Shown here in pieces: positions 34,103-42,982 of a DNA stretch of 56,119 nt. The notes under the pieces were generated by a model. The model was given only the letters and a program-made list of their open reading frames with translations, did not search any database and was not told the origin of the DNA. Both the position numbers and the translations under genes were made by a program. Positions within the stretch are counted from its first letter, which is position 1; every line of letters starts with the position of its first letter. Location: NCBI GenBank assembly GCA_003141855.1, contig PLNS01000004.1:1-56119 (forward strand), in the 5' to 3' direction. The DNA comes from Candidatus Bathyarchaeota archaeon. GTDB lineage: Archaea > Thermoproteota > Bathyarchaeia > Bathyarchaeales > Bathycorpusculaceae.

Positions 34103-35047
34103 ATGGCATTAAAGAGAGCGAATGATAGAACGGTAAAGTTGTTAATGCTCTGTTTATTGGCGGCATGTATGCTGGGTCCATTTTTGTTGACAGGTGTAAA
34201 AGCGCAAGGTAGCGGAGTCACTGTTGGCTATTGGCCGCTAGATAAAGTAGAAGCGAGCGGTTACAACACAGTAACCCCTGATGCGGCAAGCGTAAACGCC
34301 GGCATTTTAGCGGGCACTCCAGAGCCGACGCTTGTGGATGGCAAATTTGACAAAGCCATGCAGTTCAACGGAGACAACTTCGTTTATGTCCCCATCAAAT
34401 TCGTCGTTGGCTTCCCACCCACACCCCAACCAATCTACGTACCTATCTCAACAAACCTTGACGTGCAAAAATACATACAAGTTGAAGCCTGGATTAACGT
34501 TCCAGGGTACAAGAATGCAACCTACAACAACATCGTGGTTAAATGCACTCATCTAGACCAAGCCTGCGCTTGGCAGAACGCCACCAGAGTCCTCGGTTTA
34601 ACCCTGAGAGCGGGAACACCTGCAAATGGCGAACAGTACGTTGAGGGAGCACTTAGCGGTTTCGTGTTAACCGACAGCGGATTCAACGAAATCGTGACTA
34701 AACAAGCTGTTCCTCTCAACCAGTGGGTTAACGTTGAATTCACAAGGACTTCCACTGGCATGCACCTATACGTCAACGGCCATGAACAAGACGTCAACGT
34801 GATTCAGGGAGTCCAAAACCCGCAAGGCAACATAGTGAACGGCACAGAATACTACTTTGGACACGACGGATTAGCAACAATCGACGATGTTCGCATCACA
34901 GACTTGGCGCCAGCAAAAGTGAATGAGGATGCATTTGACATTGGACCAAATGTCATGGTTGCGGTGATAGTGGTTTCAGTGATTTTCGCCATAGCATGGC
35001 TACTTCGCAGAGCGATTCAACTGTGGCTTATTCGACCCAAAATCTAA
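34103..35047 (+). CDS. LamG-like secreted protein with C-terminal anchor
   Basis: A 314-residue exported protein. Signal peptide at about 10-35 ending ...VKAQG; a concanavalin/LamG-like sandwich (about 45-275) with GYWPLDKVEASG, KAMQFNGDNFVYVP, YIQVEAWI, QWVNVEFTRTSTGMHLYVNG and YYFGHDG, the classic carbohydrate-binding jelly-roll signs; and a C-terminal membrane helix (about 285-305) with Arg-rich end. Probably anchored on the cell surface. Preceded by structured element A. Confidence 0.8.
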   Translation: MALKRANDRTVKLLMLCLLAACMLGPFLLTGVKAQGSGVTVGYWPLDKVEASGYNTVTPDAASVNAGILAGTPEPTLVDGKFDKAMQFNGDNFVYVPIKFVVGFPPTPQPIYVPISTNLDVQKYIQVEAWINVPGYKNATYNNIVVKCTHLDQACAWQNATRVLGLTLRAGTPANGEQYVEGALSGFVLTDSGFNEIVTKQAVPLNQWVNVEFTRTSTGMHLYVNGHEQDVNVIQGVQNPQGNIVNGTEYYFGHDGLATIDDVRITDLAPAKVNEDAFDIGPNVMVAVIVVSVIFAIAWLLRRAIQLWLIRPKI

Positions 35048-35065
35048 ACCAAGGAGAGCTAAATC

Positions 35066-36238
35066 GTGGGTACAACGCTAAAGCTGCTTGAGTTGATGCT
35101 TCGCCAAAAACTCTTAGGTCAGGGTTTGAAGGGCGACCCCAACACTCCCCTAATTGTTTCTTACGCTGTAACCCGAGCCTGCAACCTAAGCTGCCTACAT
35201 TGCCACGTCTCAGCCCGGGAAGCCATGCCTGATGAGCTTAATGTGAAAGAGGCGATGCATGCGATAGATGAGATGGCGAACCTTGGAACCCAAGCGGTAA
35301 TTTTCAGCGGCGGTGAACCCTTGCTGCGGAAGGATTTCATTTTGAGGCTTGCTCAATACTGCGAAGACAACGGCATCATACCCGCCATGCTCTCAAATGG
35401 GCTGTTAATCACTCCTCACGTAGCTTTGCAACTGAAAGATGCAGGAATCAAAGCGATAGGCATACCGATTGACTCGGTTGTTCCTGCAAACCACGACCAC
35501 CTCAGAAACTTGCCGGGCACCTTCAAAAAAGCAGTTTCAGCCATCCAAACATGCATAGACCTTGACTTAGAAGTAATCGTAACCACCATGGCATTGAAAG
35601 ACACGTTCAACGAGATGCCTAAGCGCATAGAGTTTTTAGCCAGCTTAGGTGTGGATGAGGTTGCCGTTTACGACTTGATTCCTGTTGGACGCGGAAAAGA
35701 CATAATGGATCAAGCGATGAGTCAAGAGCAACGCGTCAGCCTAATTCGGTGGTTGCAGGCGATGCAGGAGGATACAGAAATGGTTTTCACCATGTCAGGA
35801 GGAATACCGCTCTACCCCGAAATCGCCATGGAAATGCACCGCTCACACGGCACCAAACCCAAAGACCTCCTCATCAAAGAGTTCTGGATACACCATGGCG
35901 TCGGATGCCACGCAGGAACCCTATACTTTAGTTTGCGCCCCAACGGAGACGTTTACCCATGCACTTTTCTGCCTATTAAAGTTGGGAACATCCGAGAGCA
36001 AAGCCTAACCGACATCTGGCGCAACTCAAAAGTCCTCAATACTCTTAGACAAAGAAGTAATCTGAAGGGGAAATGCGGAGCCTGCGAATATCGAGAGAGT
36101 TGCGGTGGATGTAGAGGCAGAGCATACGCGTGCACAGGCGACTACTTGGAAACAGACCCAGTTTGCCTCCACGACCTGATGGTGGAAGAGAAGGTTTCTC
36201 CAGCTGACGTGAAGCGATTCGGATGGTGTGTCGGATAA
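35066..36238 (+). CDS. Radical SAM / SPASM protein, AhbC/AhbD/NirJ-like
   Basis: A 390-residue radical SAM enzyme. The cluster motif CxxxCxxC is in TRACNLSCLHC (Cys39, 43, 46); FSGGEPLLRKD is the GGEP SAM motif; the C-terminal SPASM domain has CHAGTLYFSLRPNGDVYPC and CGACEYRESCGGCRGRAYACTGD...DPVC. The final motif resembles AhbC/AhbD and NirJ heme-decarboxylase types and other cofactor or peptide maturases, so the substrate is not certain. GTG start, 18 bases after the LamG-like gene, so likely co-transcribed. No heme genes nearby. Confidence 0.85.
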   Translation: MGTTLKLLELMLRQKLLGQGLKGDPNTPLIVSYAVTRACNLSCLHCHVSAREAMPDELNVKEAMHAIDEMANLGTQAVIFSGGEPLLRKDFILRLAQYCEDNGIIPAMLSNGLLITPHVALQLKDAGIKAIGIPIDSVVPANHDHLRNLPGTFKKAVSAIQTCIDLDLEVIVTTMALKDTFNEMPKRIEFLASLGVDEVAVYDLIPVGRGKDIMDQAMSQEQRVSLIRWLQAMQEDTEMVFTMSGGIPLYPEIAMEMHRSHGTKPKDLLIKEFWIHHGVGCHAGTLYFSLRPNGDVYPCTFLPIKVGNIREQSLTDIWRNSKVLNTLRQRSNLKGKCGACEYRESCGGCRGRAYACTGDYLETDPVCLHDLMVEEKVSPADVKRFGWCVG

Positions 36239-36274
36239 ACCCCATGTTTCCGCATTTCGTTTCACTTATTTTTA

Positions 36275-36316
36275 GCTGTTCTTTCTGCGGAACGCTCTGT
36301 TCCGTGGGGAGAGCTA
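36275..36316 (+). ncRNA. Structured leader element, copy B
   Basis: Matches copy A (34023) at 36 of 42 bases. TTTTAGCT (36270-36277) pairs perfectly with AGCTAAAA (36312-36319) as an 8-base outer stem around the GGAAC/GTTCC hairpin. It ends 40 bases before the ATG of the NosD-like gene, which has a strong AAGGAGGAG ribosome site. It could also be a terminator for the gene upstream. Confidence 0.6.
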
Positions 36317-36356
36317 AAAGTTACTTTCAACCATTTGTAAGGAGGAGCGCATAAAC

Positions 36357-37541
36357 ATGAACATGAATAAGAACATGGCGTTAGCTTTAGTTCTTCTTTG
36401 CCTAACCAGTTTAGGGGCACTTCAATGTGTAAAGTCACAATCAACAAGCAACGTATTCATCAATCCAGATGGCTCCGTTTCAGGAACCAGCGATATTCAG
36501 CACAGTGGCAACCTGTATACTCTAGCAGGCAACATCTATGATCAAATTCTTGTCATTGAAAGCAATAATATAGTTGTTGACGGGGGCGGTTTCACTCTCC
36601 AAGGAGCAGGCGGTTGGGGCGCCGCAGGAGTGGCAGGCAAAGAATCCTCAGCAGCCATAAACCTCACATGCAGCAATGTGACGATCCAAAACTTCAAGAT
36701 AACGGGTTGGGAAGTGGGAATTTACTGCCCATATAATAATAACACGATTACCAGCAATTTTATCAGTGAAACCAGAAGCTGTATAGCAATCTACGCTGAC
36801 AACTATAACGTCGTTGGAAACTATTTGGCAAACAGCATCGATGGAGTCCTCGACAAAGGAAACAACGATATCTTCTCGAAAAACTGGATACTCAACGATT
36901 GGCAGGCTTTCTTGATTTATTATCAATCTTCAGGGCACATCATAACGGGGAACAGGATAGAGAACAATACCGAAGCAATCAACACCTACAACGGTCAAGG
37001 CTTAGAAATCTACCATAACAACTTCATAAATAACCAAAAGAATGTGGCAACAATAAGTGATGCTTTTTCTGCTCCGCTTGGTGGAAGTGGAGGGACCTTG
37101 CCACCGTGGGATAACGGCAAAGAAGGCAACTACTGGAGCAACTATACGGGCGTTGACGCAAACCATGACGGCATAGGCGACACACCATACGTAGTTAGAA
37201 GTGATATTTACACAGTCGATAGATATCCACTCATCCCACCGCTCGATATTCCTGAGCCATCGGTAACACCAACGTTTGCAAGTGCCTTGCCTTCACCAGA
37301 CACTTCGTCAACGCCTCCATTAAACGGCGATACAAACCTCTCAAATTCAACCGCAACAACCCAACCGTCAGGTTCCTCTTCAACAGGAGAGAAAAACACG
37401 CAACTGCAAGTCACACTTGCCATAATAGCTGCCGCATTAGCCGTTTACCTGATAGTGCTAATTGCCATTGGAACTTTTAGAAGCAAAAAATCAAACAAAT
37501 GCAAACTCGAAAATCAAGAGCAAAATTCACAAAAACAATAA
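36357..37541 (+). CDS. NosD-like secreted beta-helix protein
   Basis: A 394-residue exported protein. Signal peptide at about 1-30; right-handed parallel beta-helix (about 55-255) with repeating N/I/V strands and motifs LEIYHNNFINNQ and YWSNYTGVDANHDGIGDTPYVV, which are diagnostic of NosD/CASH periplasmic copper-binding-like proteins; a Ser/Thr/Pro linker (about 295-345); a C-terminal membrane helix (about 350-372) and a basic tail. Sugar- or surface-related role is inferred. ATG start with excellent ribosome site. Confidence 0.82.
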   Translation: MNMNKNMALALVLLCLTSLGALQCVKSQSTSNVFINPDGSVSGTSDIQHSGNLYTLAGNIYDQILVIESNNIVVDGGGFTLQGAGGWGAAGVAGKESSAAINLTCSNVTIQNFKITGWEVGIYCPYNNNTITSNFISETRSCIAIYADNYNVVGNYLANSIDGVLDKGNNDIFSKNWILNDWQAFLIYYQSSGHIITGNRIENNTEAINTYNGQGLEIYHNNFINNQKNVATISDAFSAPLGGSGGTLPPWDNGKEGNYWSNYTGVDANHDGIGDTPYVVRSDIYTVDRYPLIPPLDIPEPSVTPTFASALPSPDTSSTPPLNGDTNLSNSTATTQPSGSSSTGEKNTQLQVTLAIIAAALAVYLIVLIAIGTFRSKKSNKCKLENQEQNSQKQ

Positions 37542-37717
37542 ACTGCACAGACTTGGAAACGCAAAAGAAGGGGGCAGGTCAAAAGAGCACTAGCCCTTTC
37601 CAATCAGCCATTAATCCGCCTTCAAATAAGGGGGCCATAGTTTTTTTCGCAGGCGACAGTTTTACTTTTTTGGCAATCAACAATAGTCGCTTAAAGCATT
37701 GTGGAATGGGTTTAGTG

Positions 37718-37873
37718 TTATACTGGTCTTCGTCCTGTAATGAGCCAAACGATTAGAATGATGATTGCAACCACCAACAGAATATGTATCAAAAAGCCGA
37801 TGGCAGGGATTAGAATCCAGCCGAAAAGCCAAATCAGAATCACTATAAGGGCTATCCACAAGAGTATAGACAT
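37718..37873 (-). CDS. Small membrane protein, lmo0937/DUF5670-like
   Basis: A 51-residue protein starting ATG TCT ATA, two hydrophobic segments (MSILLWIALIVILIWLFG and a HILLVVAIIILIVW run) and an RRPV end. The WLFGWxxxPAxGxLIHxLL pattern is that of small lmo0937-family membrane proteins. Convergent with the NosD-like gene. Confidence 0.75.
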   Translation of the reverse strand: MSILLWIALIVILIWLFGWILIPAIGFLIHILLVVAIIILIVWLITGRRPV

Positions 37874-37991
37874 GGTCAAAACCTAACTTACCATGGACAA
37901 TTGTTCGCTATTTTAATATGTGTGACTGCAAATAATCAACCACACAAAATTTTGCTTTATCCACACTAAAAAACAGAAGAAAATTAACCCG

Positions 37992-38705
37992 TCACTTTCT
38001 TAGCTTCTCGATTTTCTCCACAGCGCCACTTGTCCCAACGTAAACAATGTCGGTTAAGCCAACGAAAAATCCTGTTTCAACAACGCCTGGAATCATCTTC
38101 ACCTTAACTTCTAACTCCGCAGGATTCTGTATTTCGCCAAAGTATGTGTCCAAGATGGCGTTTCCGTTGTCGGTTATTACTGGGCCAAGTTTGCCTTTGC
38201 CTTCACGAACAGTAGGTTTCCCGCCAACAGCAGCGATTTTTCGTTCAACCAGTGAAATAGCAAATGGCAAAACCTCAATAGGCACAACCTGATTGTTTTC
38301 GCCTAATAGTTTGACTTTTTTCTGTTCATCAGCGATTATAATGTTAAGCTTGGAGGCTGCTGCAACAATCTTTTCCCTCGCCATTGCCGCACCCATACCC
38401 TTGATTAAGTTCAATTCAGGGGTCACTTGATCGGCGCCGTCAATTGTCACGTTGATTTCTGGATGCTCATCCAACGTTGTTATCGGTATTCCACATTTAA
38501 CTGCTAACAGGAAAGCTTGGTAAGAGGTTGGAATGCCCATGATGCGCAGGTTTTCCCGTTTGATTCGCTCGCCCAGTGCTTCGATAGCGAAGGCTGCTGT
38601 GCTTCCACTTCCTAAACCAACAATAAAGCCGTCTTTAACGTGCTTAACCGCTTCCAATGCAGCTTTTTGTTTTGCTTCTTGAATTGGATCAAGGTTAGCT
38701 GTCAA
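37992..38705 (-). CDS. rpiA: Ribose-5-phosphate isomerase A
   Basis: Interconverts ribose-5-phosphate and ribulose-5-phosphate. The 237-residue protein shows the phosphate-binding GLGSGSTA loop, IDGADQVTPELNLIKGMGAAMAREKIVAAAS and DEQKKV, the full RpiA active-site set. Length normal. ATG start within the overlapping end of the upstream coiled-coil gene (11-base overlap), so they are co-transcribed. Links ribose metabolism to the AMP pathway further upstream. Confidence 0.96.
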   Translation of the reverse strand: MTANLDPIQEAKQKAALEAVKHVKDGFIVGLGSGSTAAFAIEALGERIKRENLRIMGIPTSYQAFLLAVKCGIPITTLDEHPEINVTIDGADQVTPELNLIKGMGAAMAREKIVAAASKLNIIIADEQKKVKLLGENNQVVPIEVLPFAISLVERKIAAVGGKPTVREGKGKLGPVITDNGNAILDTYFGEIQNPAELEVKVKMIPGVVETGFFVGLTDIVYVGTSGAVEKIEKLRK

Positions 38706-39444
38706 TTTCCATCTGCCCCAGTTTATCTAACACTTTCTCAACTTCACTACGGATTGATTCTATGCGTCTTTCAGCTTCCGTTTTAGCGTCAGGTTTCTCT
38801 TCTTGCGGTTTGCGTTTCTTCTTGGGTTTCTCTTCGCCGCTTGCTGGTGCTTCTGTATCATCGTCCTCTTCTTCCTCATCCCTCTCCATTTGTGGTGGTG
38901 TTTGCGAAGGCATTTTTATGGGGATTTCACGGATTGGTTTTACGTCAATTCGTATTCTGAGCTCTTCAACTTTGCTGGTTAATTCTCCGAAGCGTTCACT
39001 GAAGAGTTTCATGAGGTCTTCCTGCATACCCTCAAGCTCATGCAAGGCAACAATGCCTTCGTCTTTCGAAATTGATTCTTTAATGGTGTTCATCCTGTTT
39101 TTGTAAAGGCTTGCTAATTTCTCTCGTTCTTGCTCGGTAATTTTGCCTTCAGCGTGAGCTTCATAGAGTCGCCTTATGGCATCTCCCAGAATGTCTCGCT
39201 CTAAATCGAGTATGCGCAGTTCATCTTTTGCACTGGAAGCCATCGTTGTTTGGACGCTTTTAGAAATTTTAAAAGGCAAATTGGTATATTCGGGGTCTAG
39301 GTCTGTGTTTTGTTTCTGCAGCGTTTTTTTAACAGGTGACGGTTTTTTCCCGTATTTTCTCATGGCAAAAATTACTGTTCCAGAAGCGATGATTACCACT
39401 AACAATACTGCCGTTACTGTTATCGGGTCATCATACCAAACCAA
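38695..39444 (-). CDS. Membrane-anchored coiled-coil protein, unknown
   Basis: A 249-residue protein. One N-terminal membrane segment (about 8-28), long charged coiled coil (about 75-165) with LHELEGMQEDLMKLFSERFGEL, a very acidic stretch EEEEDDDTE, a Lys/Glu-rich linker and a final helix. No family recognised. Overlaps rpiA by 11 bases. Confidence 0.65.
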   Translation of the reverse strand: MVWYDDPITVTAVLLVVIIASGTVIFAMRKYGKKPSPVKKTLQKQNTDLDPEYTNLPFKISKSVQTTMASSAKDELRILDLERDILGDAIRRLYEAHAEGKITEQEREKLASLYKNRMNTIKESISKDEGIVALHELEGMQEDLMKLFSERFGELTSKVEELRIRIDVKPIREIPIKMPSQTPPQMERDEEEEDDDTEAPASGEEKPKKKRKPQEEKPDAKTEAERRIESIRSEVEKVLDKLGQMEIDS

Positions 39445-39896
39445 GCCATGCCATCCTCGGTATCTTCATTGTGCACCATGCATATATTAATTAATATAAT
39501 CGTTATGTGTTGCGTTTCAAGTTTAAATAAATATTGCAAGCTTCAGGGCGTTTATCGCTTTTTTGTGGGCACCAAGCTTTGGGGCTATTTGCGATTTTTT
39601 GTTTTTGTCTCTTTATGTGGGTGTGGGCTTTTTAGGGCTGCCACACGTCAGGTTGTGGATTGGGTTGCATTTTGAGGTTGGGTTGCTTTTCAACGTCTGT
39701 TTCGATGTGAGAAATCCGATTTCCTCCACACGCCAAACATGACTTCATGTTTAAGAGGTCAGGATGTGGATGTGAAAGCATGTTAAGCTTGCCTTAGAAT
39801 CCACAAGTTACCCAACATCACTAAACAGCACAATGCAACCTAAGGAGGTTTTAATAGGCAGAATCATGCCCTAGTATACAATTAGAGTTGAAGATT
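39445..39896. other. Intergenic with palindrome
   Basis: About 450 bases without a convincing gene. A TTAATTAATATAATCG stretch near 39485-39500 may be the promoter of the minus-strand operon. AAACATGA-CT-TCATGTTT (39735-39752) is a near-perfect 18-base palindrome, a possible operator for a dimeric regulator. Confidence 0.4.
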
Positions 39897-40229
39897 ATGC
39901 TGTTTAAGCATAAGAGCGTTGTAAAAGTGGACATGGCGGATTTGGATGCGGAGAAAACGAACCTATCAAATTTCTTGTCCAGCCAATACAAAGTAAATTC
40001 AACGACAACTTCTAAGGGCTTGGAACTAAATATGGAAGATGCTCAGATTTCATCGGTTGTAGTGATGGTAAAAAAATTTATTCACCACAAGAATCTAAAC
40101 AGCACACACGGAGTTAACGCAGAAAATAACGTCGTCAAAATCTACAAATTCAAAGGCACCGCCAAGAAAAAAGAAAAACACGAAAAAGGCGCAGCCCACC
40201 AAAACATTACACAAAGCTGGGGACTATAA
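39897..40229 (+). CDS. Small conserved-looking protein, unknown
   Basis: A 110-residue protein from ATG 39897 (an upstream TTG at 39888 adds three residues). Alternating alpha/beta segments (HKSVVKVDMADLDAEKTNLSNFLSSQ, GLELNMEDAQISSVVVMVKKFIHHKNL) followed by a strongly basic tail (GTAKKKEKHEKG). The tail suggests nucleic acid contact. No family recognised. GGAGG lies upstream at about 39843, with a TTTTAATA sequence just after it that may be its TATA box. Confidence 0.5.
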   Translation: MLFKHKSVVKVDMADLDAEKTNLSNFLSSQYKVNSTTTSKGLELNMEDAQISSVVVMVKKFIHHKNLNSTHGVNAENNVVKIYKFKGTAKKKEKHEKGAAHQNITQSWGL

Positions 40230-40655
40230 AACACACTCACCCATGTCTAAGATGCAAATAAACCCCCGACCTCTTAGGTGCAAGTCAAGCGTTTTTTTCT
40301 AGTATTAGAAGAAGGCAAAGACCCCCTATACTCATCTTCTTCCAGCGAACTTTGAGGGCAATTGCTTTTTGGCTTCTGCGTCAGGGTTAGGTTGCAGGCT
40401 GGTTGTGGAGACCACCACAAGCAACACAAAAAACAACATAGAAAAAACGTTCGCTGCTCTCCCACGACCCCCCTCCCCCTATAAAAAGGCAAAAAAAGCC
40501 CAAATATCAACCACTATAGGTCCACCGCCGGTCTCTACCTATACGTCGAGCAGTTTTTAACCAATCACCACAAGCGACAAAAGTTAGTACTTCTGAGCAC
40601 GTTGTAACTCTCATTACTAAATTTTAATAAATGCCGTTTGATATGGCTATTAGGA
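40230..40655. other. Intergenic, no gene seen
   Basis: About 425 bases. A G/C-run (CCCCCTCCCCCTATAAAAAGG near 40466-40490, part of the dispersed G-run motif family in reverse) and the promoter region of the next gene (AAATTTTAATAAATG near 40619-40633) are visible. A minus-strand open frame at 40274-40510 has no protein-like character. Confidence 0.4.
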
Positions 40656-41888
40656 ATGTCTATGAGCGCAGAGGAAAGCGAACGAGAAGAAGAACCAATC
40701 GAAAGAAATTGCAGCAGATGCGATGAGTGTGGTTACCTAAAAGAAATGATTGATTGCCCCAGATGTGAAGAAGACATGGAGGAGAAAGGCGTTGCTCCTG
40801 GCTGGCTCCATAGAGAATGTTGTGAAGACATTTTTCTAGAGGATCCCAAAGGTTGTGGAGAATGTTGTCAAAATACTGAGTTTGGAGACAATGTAAGAAA
40901 GCATTTTGAAGCTTGCGTTAACCTTCAGAAGCTCAATAAGTCAACAACCAAACAAGGCATTGAAATCTTCAAGCCTGAGGAGGATAGCTATATTATCACT
41001 GCTCAAATGGATAAGTTGATTGAGCCTTTAAAGCCAGTTAATGTTGTAGCAGAGACCTTTTTGGACTTAGATGCGGAACTCTTGTACGTTAAGGATAATC
41101 AAAAGAATATTATTGAGTACCCCCTCAGTGTTTTTCGGGAGGTAAAAGAACGATTTTCAGAACTTTCCGGTTACGAACCAGAGTTGTTTTATAGCACAAG
41201 CAAAGGCTTCCTATTTATTGTTTATCACATAGGTGACGTATTTTATGGCGGGGTAATCTCTGGTCCGAGTGTAGAAGAAACCGAAAATACCCGCAAAGAC
41301 GGTCTTTATATTGCATTAAAAGCTAAAGAAAAGTATTACCAAGCTGAGCGCTTCTTTGATGTAAAAGTAAGCCCTAATAGGGAAGAGCTAAAAATAAAAA
41401 TTCAGTCGCTCTCCGAAGATGACTTAATCAAAGTGGTCCTTGTACCAACCCTTTGCGCTCAGGGTTTCAAGGGTGTAAAACCAGTTTCATTCCATGGTCC
41501 TGGTGAGAAAGGAGGCGATTTTTCTCCTTTCTATAAAATTGAGGAATTCGGAAAAATAATTTACTATTCGGCGCAGGTGAAAGCGGTAAAAATTCACGCT
41601 AAATCAGCAAAGCATGAAGGTAATGTAAATGAGCTAATTAATCAAATGGATGAGTTATTCCGAACTAGTTTTAACAGTCTAACAGGTAATGCTCAAACTA
41701 GAATTACGCGTGCCTTTATCTTTTTGTCACAACAAATTGCACCCGACGCTAGAGACCAACTCTTTTACAAATATGAAAACAGACAAGTTGTGACCATAGT
41801 CGAAATAGATGATGTTGTTACAGCAGTCATTGATGCAGGCATAGCCGATCAAATAGTTAATTACGTTAATACAAAAGAGACATCCTAA
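40656..41888 (+). CDS. Zinc-finger plus PD-(D/E)XK nuclease-like protein
   Basis: About 410 residues from ATG 40656. The N-terminus carries a dense cysteine cluster (Cys at about 19, 22, 25, 34, 37, 55, 56, 67, 70, 71) suggesting one or two zinc-binding knuckles. The middle is alpha/beta. The C-terminus (about 250-330) resembles Mrr-like restriction endonucleases: an LxxxGFKGVKPV lead-in, then FHGPGEKGGDF (Glu284, Asp288) and YYSAQVKA (Gln-x-Lys309), the order D/E...QxK. I could not place the middle domain. TATA-like sequence at about 40619-40632 supports this start. Convergent and overlapping with a HEPN-like gene. Confidence 0.65.
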   Translation: MSMSAEESEREEEPIERNCSRCDECGYLKEMIDCPRCEEDMEEKGVAPGWLHRECCEDIFLEDPKGCGECCQNTEFGDNVRKHFEACVNLQKLNKSTTKQGIEIFKPEEDSYIITAQMDKLIEPLKPVNVVAETFLDLDAELLYVKDNQKNIIEYPLSVFREVKERFSELSGYEPELFYSTSKGFLFIVYHIGDVFYGGVISGPSVEETENTRKDGLYIALKAKEKYYQAERFFDVKVSPNREELKIKIQSLSEDDLIKVVLVPTLCAQGFKGVKPVSFHGPGEKGGDFSPFYKIEEFGKIIYYSAQVKAVKIHAKSAKHEGNVNELINQMDELFRTSFNSLTGNAQTRITRAFIFLSQQIAPDARDQLFYKYENRQVVTIVEIDDVVTAVIDAGIADQIVNYVNTKETS

Positions 41889-42595
41889 CTGTAAGAATTT
41901 GTTTCTGGGTTATTGTCCCCAATTTTTTGGGGTTTACCGTCGGTAACCGCATACAGCATGTGTATAGTGTACATAGAAGCTGACATTTGCTGCATAAAAT
42001 ACAGTAATTCACCCAATTTTTCTTCAGAAATAGGTATCCCGCGACATCGTATAGTTCCGCTTTCTTGTATATTATAGTATAGATGTGCAACAGCATTTCT
42101 TAATTCAACTATGTCATTTCTTCGATCATGAATTTCCTGAAATCCATGCTTTCCTAAGAATTCTAGCTTACGACTAAGGCTTATTCGTTCTAGTTCACGT
42201 AAGTTTGTAATATCTGCACCATTTTTGCCTACAGTGATTTTGTTGCCATCTAGAATTAAAAGAAACGCGATAAAGTTAACGTCTGGTGTGAATATTCCTT
42301 CGACCATTGTTAGAAATAATGTATGCAACCGAAATGCGATAACTTGTTTTCTATTACACTTATCGAGATTCGACTCGTTATTTAATGCCCTTATGTTCAA
42401 AAAATTTTCCATTCTTTGCTCGGTCAGATTTATTTGTTCTATTGAAGCCTTAAGAAAGTTCTCGCCAAGTTTTTGCCCAGCATTCAAGAAAAGAGGGTTA
42501 ACCTTTTCATAAAAATGTTTGGCATATTCGAAATCGCAACCGGAAGCTTGACATATTTTCTTAAGATGTCGGTAATCCATCTGATTTTTATCCAT
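41885..42595 (-). CDS. HEPN-like protein (putative RNase)
   Basis: A 236-residue mainly alpha-helical protein. Residues 166-171 are RNAVAH, the RNxxxH motif of HEPN-fold RNases, within a helix HDRRNDIVELRNAVAHLYY; other helices surround it. HEPN proteins are commonly toxins or effectors in defence systems. No partner nucleotidyltransferase (MNT) is adjacent. Tail-to-tail with the nuclease-like gene, sharing four bases at the stops, which makes separate promoters necessary. ATG start. Confidence 0.55.
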   Translation of the reverse strand: MDKNQMDYRHLKKICQASGCDFEYAKHFYEKVNPLFLNAGQKLGENFLKASIEQINLTEQRMENFLNIRALNNESNLDKCNRKQVIAFRLHTLFLTMVEGIFTPDVNFIAFLLILDGNKITVGKNGADITNLRELERISLSRKLEFLGKHGFQEIHDRRNDIVELRNAVAHLYYNIQESGTIRCRGIPISEEKLGELLYFMQQMSASMYTIHMLYAVTDGKPQKIGDNNPETNSYS

Positions 42596-42982
42596 TGAGT
42601 AGGTTGAACCCCCTTGTAAAATGGGTTTCTTGTACAGTATGTTACCTTATTAGTTATAGCTTGCGATACTAACGGTTATCGATCTAACGACCTTTTTCCA
42701 TTGGTCTTTAAACAAAAGAAAATGAGTGGATTGATTTTGAGCTTTCAATATAAAAGTATACTTGCAAAAATGTACCTTTTAAGTTACAATCGAAGTTTTT
42801 AATATAACAAAATGGCGATTTCTTTAAGGAATACCCATTTGTGTGTTGTAATTGCCTCGTACCTAAAAGCAGAAAACCTGTTAGTTTTCTTAGAGCTAGT
42901 CCTAAGCCAACACGGAGTTTAAAAACAAAAGCAATTCAGCGGCACTAGGTTTAAATCTTCAAGCTCTACACAGCAACTAATT
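42596..42982. other. Intergenic, AT-rich
   Basis: About 387 bases of AT-rich DNA between the HEPN-like gene and the radical SAM operon. No ORF or clear repeat seen. Promoters for both divergent genes should be here. Confidence 0.4.

Noticed and set aside
40274-40510. Minus-strand open frame of 78 codons in the 40.2-40.6 kb spacer
   Set aside because: Low-complexity, no start context or family-like pattern; it runs against the G-run motif.
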